In this document: one piece after another, positions 1-7,200 of the stretch
Layout: the number at the start of each line of letters is the position of its first letter
How positions within the stretch are numbered: position 1 is the first letter of the stretch
Source: JANQPA01 sp964628385
GTDB taxonomy: Bacteria; Bacteroidota; Bacteroidia; Chitinophagales; Saprospiraceae
Direction of reading: 5' to 3'
Length of the DNA: 10,793 nucleotides
Assembly (NCBI GenBank): GCA_964628385.1
Contig: CAZVOD010000116.1
Coordinates: forward strand, 1-10,793
Notes under the pieces: model-generated
The model's input: the letters and a program-made list of their open reading frames with translations, nothing else
The model's database searches: none
What the model was told of the DNA's origin: nothing
Position numbers and translations under genes: made by a program

Positions 1-1913
1 TCAATCAGATTATTGAGCTTACTGACGGAACGGAGATTGTACTGCATCAGGATTCCAGTTTGTCGGGATTGGATTCTACGTTGATTGACACTATCACTCT
101 TGAGCCAGTTATCAAAGAAAGGGCCATCGTGCACAGCACCACTAATTTTAACACCAATATACTATCGCAGCATACTGCACCGAATGTCAATCTTAAGGTG
201 GAACGTTTTTTCCAAAACGGAGAAGAGAAGGTTTATTATAGTGAACTGGATACTATTAGCCGGTTTGCGCCTCGTCCTACTACTTTCAGAAAAAGCCGGA
301 TGAATTATTTTCCGTTAGAGCCATTCGAAGAATTGGATTCTGTACCCATTGATAGTGCTGGTATTCCCCCAATAGAAGAAGAAATTCAGGATACCATAGA
401 TATAGAAGAAAATATTGAAGAGCCAATTGATTCTTCGCAGCTAGACCTGGCTGAAGAAGATACCTTACAATACTACTTTCAGGCGCCTTTTTTGGTTGAT
501 GATGATACTTTACAGATGGGAACTAATCTGAAGGAGGCTGAGGCAGCTGCTCTGGAGAATTTAGAAGAGGTGGATGAAGATGTCTATGGATTTTTCAATG
601 ATATTAACAAAGAGGAGCTTCCGAAGTACGAAAATAGAGATGTGTACAGGTTTATCCCGGGGCGGATTGTTCCGTACCGTCTTAAATTCAGAGCAGACTA
701 TGTGACTACGCAGCTGGATAACAGTTTGTTATTTGATGGATTAGAAAGTTTTAGCGCCAACCAGGAAGATATTTTTGGGTTTCCGCCGCCGGGGATTTTG
801 CTAAAAGCTAACTTCAAAGACCTTTTTGAAGACTATGAGTTTGAAGGAGGTATTAGAATTCCAACGACTTTTGATGGTACTGAATATTTTCTGGTTTTTA
901 ACAACAAAAAGAAAAGACTTGATAAAACCTTTGCGGTTTATCGTAGAAACCAGCGTTTTACGGAGCGCAGCAGGTCTATTATTCCTGATGTTCCCAATAA
1001 AAGGGATGTCAATGTGTTGCTCGGGCAATTTAGCCTGCGGTATCCTTTTGATATTTTTACCAGTGTTACGGCTCGGGCTACTATACGCCGGGACCGGGTT
1101 ACGCAGTTATCATCTGATTTGCCGACGTTGAATATACCTACTGAAAATGTGCAGAGAGTGGGACTTAGGGCGGAGTACATTTTTGACAACACCCTTGATG
1201 TTTCTCTAAATATCAAGAACGGAACGCGGTACAAGTTTTTTGCAGAAGTCTACAAAAAGTTTAACCTGGAATTACAAAATGGATTATCCCTGAGTTTTGA
1301 CGACGGAGCCATGGGGATAGTCGGTGTGGATTTCCGCCACTACGAGCGCCTGTTGAAACACTCCGTATGGGCTACCAGAGGGGCTGCTGCCACTTCTTTT
1401 GGGTCGGAACGCATGCTATACTTTTTGGGAGGTGTTGAAAACTGGCTTTTCTCTCAGGAAAACGACAGAATTCCATATCCGCAAAGCGGAGACTTTGCCT
1501 TTAAAGCTTTGGCTGCCAATATGCGTGGCTTTGATCTAAATATCAGAAACGGTAATTCTTTTGCACTTGTTAATACAGAGCTCAGAATTCCGGTATTTAA
1601 ATATTTCTTCAAACGCCTGCGTTCTTCTCTTCTGGAGAACTTTCAGCTGATCGGTTTCTATGATGTCGGTACGGCATGGCAGGGAGATTCTCCATTTAAT
1701 GAAGATAACCCTCTCAATACGGATACCATATCAGAGAATGACTTCGTATCCATAAAAGTGAACTTCTTTAGGGAACCTATCGTGATGGGATACGGCGCTG
1801 GTATTCGTACCATGCTCTTCGGATACTTCATTCGGTTGGATTATGCATGGGGGATCGAAACAAGAGTTGTTCAGGATCCTAAACTGTACCTGTCCATTGG
1901 TACGGATTTTTAA
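1..1913 (+). CDS. TolB-like outer-membrane protein, C-terminal beta-barrel part (5' end outside window)
   Basis: The reading frame is open from base 3, so this is the last 636 residues of a longer protein; a TTG at base 60 is only an internal codon. The first ~230 visible residues are acidic and low in complexity, with runs of Glu/Asp around bases 375-470, and look like a linker. From about base 640 (RFIPGRIVPYRLKFRADYV) to the stop, alternating aromatic/polar strands and Gly-rich turns indicate an outer-membrane beta-barrel. The chain ends in LYLSIGTDF; a terminal Phe is typical of barrels handled by the BAM machinery. From family knowledge, Cytophagales encode large proteins with an N-terminal TolB/PD40 propeller and a C-terminal surface-antigen (Omp85-like) barrel, and this matches their C-terminal half. 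The propeller itself is not in the window, so that assignment is inferred. A role in outer-membrane translocation or assembly is possible but unproven. No gene follows within 370 bases and a hairpin lies downstream. Confidence 0.72.
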   Translation, partial: NQIIELTDGTEIVLHQDSSLSGLDSTLIDTITLEPVIKERAIVHSTTNFNTNILSQHTAPNVNLKVERFFQNGEEKVYYSELDTISRFAPRPTTFRKSRMNYFPLEPFEELDSVPIDSAGIPPIEEEIQDTIDIEENIEEPIDSSQLDLAEEDTLQYYFQAPFLVDDDTLQMGTNLKEAEAAALENLEEVDEDVYGFFNDINKEELPKYENRDVYRFIPGRIVPYRLKFRADYVTTQLDNSLLFDGLESFSANQEDIFGFPPPGILLKANFKDLFEDYEFEGGIRIPTTFDGTEYFLVFNNKKKRLDKTFAVYRRNQRFTERSRSIIPDVPNKRDVNVLLGQFSLRYPFDIFTSVTARATIRRDRVTQLSSDLPTLNIPTENVQRVGLRAEYIFDNTLDVSLNIKNGTRYKFFAEVYKKFNLELQNGLSLSFDDGAMGIVGVDFRHYERLLKHSVWATRGAAATSFGSERMLYFLGGVENWLFSQENDRIPYPQSGDFAFKALAANMRGFDLNIRNGNSFALVNTELRIPVFKYFFKRLRSSLLENFQLIGFYDVGTAWQGDSPFNEDNPLNTDTISENDFVSIKVNFFREPIVMGYGAGIRTMLFGYFIRLDYAWGIETRVVQDPKLYLSIGTDF

Positions 1914-1988
1914 CTAATAACATTGCCTACAGGAGAGATCAATTTACTATTATCCTATCCCTGTTAAATAAGTCTATTATTCAAACCT

Positions 1989-2024
1989 ATCAATCGGTAT
2001 CGAAGTGCTTCGATACCGATTGAT
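1989..2024 (+). terminator. Perfect 17-bp hairpin downstream of the barrel gene
   Basis: Bases 1989-2005 and 2008-2024 are exact reverse complements separated by only TG, so the real loop is probably four or six bases. The hairpin lies 75 bases after the stop of the barrel gene and is followed by CTTTTA, a weak T tract. It most likely ends that transcript. Because the palindrome is nearly perfect, a protein-binding site or mRNA 3'-end stabiliser is an alternative. Confidence 0.65.
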
Positions 2025-2135
2025 CTTTTAGGTCTTACCGTAAATTAATTCTGAAATCCTGAATAATTATATGTTATTTTTATAATGTCCTGGCTGTTTA
2101 TTGAAGAAAATTAGTTAAATCATATAAGAAACTTA

Positions 2136-2225
2136 TCGGTAGTATTGAAAAATGTATGATTTGTTTCGAAGGGGTAGAATAGTGGTAAAAAAAGAACCCA
2201 TTTTAATACCTGCTAAATAAGTCTA
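2136..2225 (+). repeat. ~90-bp repeat, copy A (inverted relative to copy B)
   Basis: This copy matches the reverse complement of 3935-4033 with about seven substitutions, a 1-base indel in an A run and one ~10-base gap. The block GGGGTAGAATAGTGGTAAAA is identical in both, and weaker similarity may extend ~12 bases further upstream. Copy A is immediately upstream of the receiver-domain remnant and points towards it, just as copy B points towards the polysaccharide-export remnant. This position suggests a shared promoter/operator. TATGATTTG here and TATAATTTG in copy B lie at the same place and loosely resemble the Bacteroidota -7 element (TAnnTTTG) with one extra base; that promoter reading is inference. 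Confidence 0.8.
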
Positions 2226-2291
2226 ATATATTATAATTCCCTTTTAGCATGCAATTGTCCAAAATTGGACTGGTGCTGCCTACATTATTGA

Positions 2292-2591
2292 TGCAGGCCC
2301 AGCCATATTCCGGTTATTCTGCTTACTGCAAGGGTGTACGAAGAGTCGAGGTTAGAGGGGTTGAGCTCTGGTGCTGATGCTTACCTGAGCAAGCCTTTTA
2401 ACAGCGAGGAACTTATGATAAGAGTTGATAAGATAATAGCACTTCGGCAAGTTCTTTTGAATAAATATGGCAGCTCTTTTTCGCAACCTACTCCAACTAA
2501 TGAGGAAGAAGGAAATGACAAATTCACAGGAGAACTTCACCGGGTGGTCGAAACGCTTTTGCAAAAGAATGATTTGAATATAAACAATTAG
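2292..2591 (+). pseudogene. Response-regulator receiver domain fragment of a hybrid-type regulator
   Basis: Reading in frame from the codon after a TGA at 2289-2291, the sequence gives SHIPVILLTAR at about 2301-2333, then GLSSGADAYLSKPFNSEEL. This is the second half of a receiver (REC) domain: the conserved Thr after beta-4, the GAD motif, and the KPF lysine of beta-5. The first half, including the phosphorylated Asp, is missing, and a stop sits directly upstream, so the 5' end is truncated at about 2292-2300. A GTG at 2334 could start an 85-residue peptide but would cut the domain further. After the REC comes a linker, LRQVLLNKYG to KNDLNINN, and a stop just where an AraC-type DNA-binding domain would begin in hybrid two-component regulators of Bacteroidota. 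It is therefore a remnant cut at both ends. Confidence 0.75.
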
Positions 2592-2718
2592 GGTAGCCTT
2601 AAATGGTAAAGAATAAGATATTGTAGAGCAGAACACCTAATGCTGATTTTCCAAATCCTGAGGATGCTGACCTGTTTAGGGTCGGCTCCTGAGGACGGAA
2701 ATCTTTTAAAAAAAAACC

Positions 2719-3108
2719 ATGAGAAATGAATTTTCCAATAGTTTAAAAACCCTTGTCATGTCCAGAAGATCAAAAAAAAACTTCAAATTATTTTTGGCTC
2801 AGTTATCTGTTCTTATTTATGATAATATGAGTGATGAAAATTTTGGGATAACGCAGGTATGCTATGAAATGGATATTAGCCGCGCTCAATTACATCGGCG
2901 CCTAAAAGCGCTCACTGGGAGGTCAACTTCTCATGTAATTCGGGCTATTCGCCTGGAAAAAGCAAAAGACCTTGTAAAATCTACTGATTTAAACATTTCA
3001 GAAATAGCTTATCAAACCGGATTCAAAAACCACAGTTATTTTACTGCCAGCTTTGTTAGGGAGTTTGGAAAAACGCCATCGGAAATGAGGGAAAATGCTC
3101 AAGTGTGA
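2719..3108 (+). CDS. Small AraC-family DNA-binding protein (free-standing HTH domain)
   Basis: This 129-residue protein consists almost entirely of an AraC/XylS-type double helix-turn-helix. The first HTH lies around residues 43-70 (FGITQVCYEMDISRAQLHRR). The signature of the second lies around residues 91-121: LNISEIAYQTGFKNHSYFTA, then FGKTPSEMRE. LKALTGRSTSHVIRAIRLEKA between them is typical of the DNA-binding ends of Bacteroidota hybrid two-component regulators. There is no sensor, receiver or ligand-binding domain. ATG 2719 is the first Met after an in-frame stop at about 2704; no clear Shine-Dalgarno is seen, as is usual in this phylum. It lies 127 bases after the receiver remnant in the same orientation. 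It could be a real small regulator or the surviving end of a broken hybrid gene. The ~40-residue N-terminal segment resembles the linker that ends the upstream fragment, so the two are not simply halves of one gene. Confidence 0.7.
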   Translation: MRNEFSNSLKTLVMSRRSKKNFKLFLAQLSVLIYDNMSDENFGITQVCYEMDISRAQLHRRLKALTGRSTSHVIRAIRLEKAKDLVKSTDLNISEIAYQTGFKNHSYFTASFVREFGKTPSEMRENAQV

Positions 3109-3121
3109 CGGCACTTTACAG

Positions 3122-3142
3122 CAGGCTGATTTTATCAGCCTG
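3122..3142 (+). terminator. Short hairpin after the AraC-type gene
   Basis: CAGGCTGA and TCAGCCTG form an 8-bp perfect stem with loop TTTTA, 14 bases after the AraC gene stop. GGCTTTA follows, so the T tract is poor. It is a plausible but weak intrinsic terminator. Confidence 0.5.
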
Positions 3143-3267
3143 GCTTTACTCCTGGTGCAACGGAGGGTTGATCAACTGTCAGGCTTGTGCCGGATTCAGC
3201 TTTTTCAGATAGGGAAATAAAGTGGGAGGATTTTTTCTAAAGGAGATTTACTTAATACTTAAATGCC

Positions 3268-3815
3268 TTAGGACCAGCCAAATAAACTTGCTATTGCCCA
3301 CCAAGTAGCAACGCCACATTCGCCTGGGTTCCTGAAGGAACCGGTAAATCTCACTTCTCCGGTTGCTGTTACTTTGAAGTTGGTAAGTCTAAGGTTAACG
3401 TTTGGGTTGATATTATCCTGTTCCAGCAATCGCTCCATCTTTTCTCGTACTTCAGTGGTGGTCAATCCTCCAAGAAGTATCCTACCCAAAACCGGAAAGT
3501 CAATATAACCTTGCTCATCCTCCAAATAACCAGATAGTTGAAAGGCTTCTGCCCGGTTATTGTCAAAACCACCGGAAGAAGTATTATAAGGAGCAATAGT
3601 TTCCTGATTATCACCATATCATATACTGTTATGCTCAGTACATCATTTGGCTGTATTTTCAGTTTTTTTGGTTTTACATAAGCAACACTCGTCGACTCTT
3701 CCAGACCATTATCTCTGTAATTGACCAGTTTTTTGTGAGGTAGACAGCCGCTAATGCTGATCAGCAGCATGATTACCATAAAGATTCTGTTGAAAGTAGT
3801 TTTCTGTTTTTGCAT
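3268..3815 (-). pseudogene. Frameshifted, 3'-truncated polysaccharide export (Wza-like) lipoprotein gene
   Basis: From ATG at 3815 the minus strand encodes a lipoprotein signal peptide with lipobox ISGC (Cys24), then LKIQPNDVLSITVYDM, the start of the polysaccharide-export domain that precedes SLBB domains in Wza-type outer-membrane exporters. Near 3613-3615 the frame breaks: the homologous continuation (DNQETIAPYN, then YIDFPVLGRILLGGLTTTEV and NVNLRLTNFKVTATGEV) is read in another frame down to 3268. Losing one G from an original ATGGGTGAT would explain it. The second frame stops at 3268 after ~85 residues of domain with an unfamiliar tail (CGVATWWAIASLFGWS), whereas intact family members carry further SLBB sequence. 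The gene is thus broken twice and is probably non-functional. An intact gene of this family would export capsule or exopolysaccharide. Repeat copy B lies ~120 bases upstream. A sequencing error could account for the frameshift but not for the truncated end. Confidence 0.78.
3327..3342. repeat. Short inverted repeat inside the wza-like remnant
   Basis: GGTTCC-TGAA-GGAACC forms a 6-bp stem with a tetraloop. It lies just where similarity to the polysaccharide-export family is lost, so it may mark the breakpoint or be coincidental. Confidence 0.35.
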
Positions 3816-4280
3816 TTAAAAATTGTGTACAGCTTCGCCGTTAATGCGTTGATCAGATAAGTCGAGGCACAGCGGTAGTGGTAAAGAAATTGCTTTTCTC
3901 ATTCCTTAGCCTTAAATAAAACCAATACCGTTAATAGATTTATTTCGCAGGTATTAAAATTGGCTAAAATTGGTTCTTTTTTACCACTATTCTACCCCTT
4001 CAAAACAAATTATACATTTGTCAACACTACCGAAAAAACTGCTCTTACAGCTTCCCTCGTAGGGATTAGTAAATTAGCAAAATTGATTTTTTGCATTGAT
4101 TTTTTTTAGTCAAGATCAAAGGGAACAAATAAGCAAAAGCAAGGTTTCATCAACAGTTGATCACACATTCAACTTCTCTGTTAACAGCAAATCATTTTCA
4201 TTCGATTTCTAACTACACACTGTGGTTTAAAAGCTACAGATGTGAGTTTGACTACATTTTCTAATTAAATATAGTTGTAT
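3816..4280. other. Divergent intergenic region with repeat copy B, no gene seen
   Basis: This 465-base stretch lies between the minus-strand export-gene remnant and the plus-strand CHRD gene. Bases 3816-3934 would be the leader of the export gene and show no gene. Repeat copy B occupies 3935-4033. Beyond it is AT-rich sequence with a near-tandem TTGATTTTTT motif at about 4083-4105 and an inverted repeat ATCAAC-A-GTTGAT at 4149-4161. The promoter of the CHRD gene must be in 4034-4280, but I see no confident match to the Bacteroidota consensus there; TTTG at 4247-4250 is a weak candidate for the upstream element. Confidence 0.55.
3935..4033 (-). repeat. ~90-bp repeat, copy B (inverted relative to copy A)
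   Basis: Read on the minus strand, this matches copy A at 2136-2225 along its whole length, including the identical block GGGGTAGAATAGTGGTAAAA. Copy B has about ten more bases because CCAATTTTA occurs twice in direct repeat (AGAACCAATTTTAG, then CCAATTTTAATACC), while copy A keeps one; slippage between the short repeats would explain the difference. The repeat is ~120 bases upstream of the start of the polysaccharide-export remnant and oriented towards it, consistent with a promoter/operator role. Confidence 0.8.
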
Positions 4281-7200
4281 ATGAATTTTCGTTTTTTACT
4301 AACGATTACGGCTTTGTTGTTGTGTACACTGAGTATAAGTGCCACAACGCATACCATTACAAACTCCGGGTTCAATTTTGTACCCGCGACGCTCAATGTT
4401 ACTGTAGGCGATACAGTAGTATTCAATATTGGAGGCTCACACAACGCTGTGGAAGTCTCACAGGCAGACTATAATGCGAGAAACTCGACTTCCAACGGAG
4501 GATTTACCATTCCGTTTGGAGGTGGATCCTTTGTAGTAACAGAGGCTAAAACATACTACTATGTGTGTAGCCCTCATGTTACTCTTGATATGGTAGGAAC
4601 TATAGTCGCAGCAGAAGCAGAAGAACAAATTGAAGAAGTCTATACTACTGAGCTGAGAGGTTCAAACGAAGCTTTGCCTATCATGACAAGTGCTTCTGGT
4701 GAGGTAACAGCTACTTTGACTGAATCCACATTAGTTGTGGAAGGCTCTTTTTCTGATCTTTCCAGTGACTTTAACTTTGATGTTGCGGATGGTTCTCACC
4801 TACACGCGGGTTATGCCGGTCAAAATGGTGACATTGCCATTACTCTTGTTCCTACTCTGGATGAGGACCAAAGAGGTGGTACTTTCGATGCCGAAAACAA
4901 TACATTTCAATTGACGGATGATCAGCTGGAGTTATTGAGAAGTCGTCAAATGTATGTGAATATCCATACAGTGAATTTCCCTACTGGTGAATTGAGAGGA
5001 CAGGTTCTTCCCACCGCTGATGAATACTATTACACTAACTTGTTTGGTAGTAATGAAGTACCAGCTGTTATGTCTGGTGGTTCCGGCGCAATGGCCCTGG
5101 AGCTGAATGGTGATAGTTTAACTGTTACAGGTTCTTTCATGAACATGGAAGGTGAGCTGGACCTTAACGTGGTAGGAGGTTCTCACCTACATGTAGGCCT
5201 TCCCGGCCAGAATGGTGGTATTGAAATTGGATTAGTGGCAACACTCGGTGAAGACGGTACTAGTGGCGTCTACGAAGCTGCTAATAATACTTTCTTTGTA
5301 AGTGAAGAACAAAAAAATCTGTTGGCATCAGGCGCGATGTATGCCAATTTGCACTCTACAGTCTTTGGTTCTGGAGAATTGAGAGGACAAATCAGAGGAA
5401 TTGCCAATGTGGCATTTCGGGCTAATCTTTCCGGAAACAACGAAGTAGTACCGGTTACAACAGCTGCAACTGGTGCGGCCCTGTTAGTATTAGAAGGTAA
5501 TATGCTGACCGTGAGTGGAACGTACAACAACCTTTCATCAGCGTTGAACACTGGAATCGCAGGGGGTGCACACATACATTTAGGTCTTGCGGGACAGAAC
5601 GGCGGGATAGAATTTGTTCTGGCTCCATCCAGTGATGAGGAGATGACTAGCGGTGCATTCAATGTTGCCAATAACACTTTTGAGTTGAATGAAACGGAGA
5701 TTGCTAATATTTTTGCAAGAAGAAATTATGTAAATATTCACTCTTTGAATTTCCCGGGCGGAGAACTACGCGGGCAGGTAGTACCAGAGAGCCAATTTTT
5801 CATGAATGGCTTTTTGACTGGTATGCAGGAAGCGGATCCTGTATTGTCAGAGGGCGCTGGTAATGTGATCGTTGAAGTGAGAGGAAATAATATCTTTTTG
5901 TCAGGTTCATTTAATGACCTTGATTCTCCATTCAATGACGAAATAGGCGTCCACATTCACTCTGGTTTGGCTGGCCAAAATGGAGGTATAACTTTCGATC
6001 TCGTTCCTGACTTGTCAGCTGATATGAGAAGTGGAGAACTAACCGCTATGAATAATAATTTTGGTAATCTTAGTTCTGGAAAGTTGGATACACTGAGAAG
6101 TAGAGGTATGTACGTCAATGTACATTCTGTGGATCATCCTACTGGAGAAGTAAGAGGACAGTTATTACACGAAGCGACAGCCTACTTCTTTGCCAACTTA
6201 TCAGGTTCAAGTGAGACAACACCAGTAAATACGGATGCATTTGGTGCAGTAGCACTAGAGTGGAATTCAGAAAATATACTGGCGAGTGGTTCGTACAGCA
6301 ATTTAGGTTCGGCTTTAAATACTGAAATAGCAGGTGGTGCTCACCTACACTTCGGATTGGCCGGTCAGAATGGTCCAATAATGTACTTGTTGAACCCAAC
6401 TGCTTCGGATGATAATTTGAGTGGTGAGTTTATGGTAAGTAATAACCAATTGCCTGTTTCTGAGATGTTCCCTGATACGATCTTGAATCGTCAGGTTTAC
6501 GTAAATATCCATTCATTAGATAATCCGGGTGGAGAGCTACGGGGTCAGACACTGCCTTTTGCCAGTGCTTATTTCACATCGACTCTAAGCGGAATCAATG
6601 AGGTACCATTTACCACAACAACAGGTAGAGGAGCATTCAAACTGGAATTATACGATACAACATTAGTGGTTTCGGGTAGTTTTACCGATTTGATTGGCGA
6701 TTATGCTAACAATATAGGTTCACACTTACACGCTGGTATTGCAGGAATGACTGGTCCTGTAGAGATTCCATTAGTAGTTACATTAAACGAAGACAACAGA
6801 AGCGGGACCTACACCGTGACGGATAATTCCTTTGGGCTATCTGAAGAGCAAGTAGAACTTCTTAATTCAGGTGCTTTGTATTTCAATATCCACACTACGG
6901 AATTCAACCCAGGAGAAATCCGAGGTCAGGTATTGCCAGAAACCAATCAGTTTCCAACCGCTTCTAGTATTGTAAGTCCAATGGATGGAGCTAGTGTGGT
7001 AATTGAAGGAGAAGGTTCTACGCCTTTCCAGGCAACATGGAATCCGGCGATGGATGCAGATAATGACTCTATTGCTTACGTATGGCAGCTGGCACTTGAT
7101 CCTAACTTTGCTGCTGTAGCACTGACGGTAAATATCGGAAGTGATACTGCTTTTGTATCTGACTTCAATACATTAAATGAACTACTGACTGCAGCAGGCC

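Larger units (their letters stand above)
1914..2291. other. Intergenic region with hairpin and repeat copy A, no gene seen
   Basis: No convincing protein-coding frame was found in this AT-rich stretch. It contains the 17-bp hairpin (1989-2024), a short motif CCTGTTAAATAAGTCTA at 1960-1976 that recurs at 2209-2225, and the ~90-bp repeat copy A (2136-2225). After copy A an ATG at 2249 opens a 44-codon frame beginning MQLSKIGLVLPTLL, which runs into the receiver remnant in a different frame. It resembles nothing I recognise and may be the start of a broken gene. A short inverted repeat, GTCCAA-AA-TTGGAC, lies at 2257-2270. Confidence 0.6.

Noticed and set aside
60..62. TTG as a start codon for the first gene
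   Set aside because: The frame is open without a stop back to base 3, and the encoded region has no signal peptide, so this is an internal codon of a gene entering from outside the window.
2666..2686. Hairpin GCTGACC/GGTCGGC before the AraC-type gene as a riboswitch or attenuator
   Set aside because: The stem is only 7 bp with one G-T pair and no T tract, and it matches no known leader structure that I recognise.
2136..4033. Insertion sequence or transposon with the ~90-bp repeats as terminal inverted repeats
   Set aside because: No transposase or integrase fragment is visible inside, the enclosed genes converge rather than form one unit, and I could not find clear target-site duplications. 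I keep this only as an alternative explanation.
4275..4277. TTG start for the CHRD gene
   Set aside because: ATG two codons later begins a normal signal peptide; the TTG adds only two residues with no supporting signal.
4247..4277. TTTG and TATAGTTG as a Bacteroidota promoter for the CHRD gene
   Set aside because: The second box would overlap or directly abut the start codon and deviates from TAnnTTTG, leaving no leader; not convincing.
5270..6399. Open frames on the minus strand across the CHRD array (5270-5677, 5738-5956, 6139-6399)
   Set aside because: They recur because the coding repeats on the plus strand recur; their translations have no recognisable domain and they are antisense shadows.
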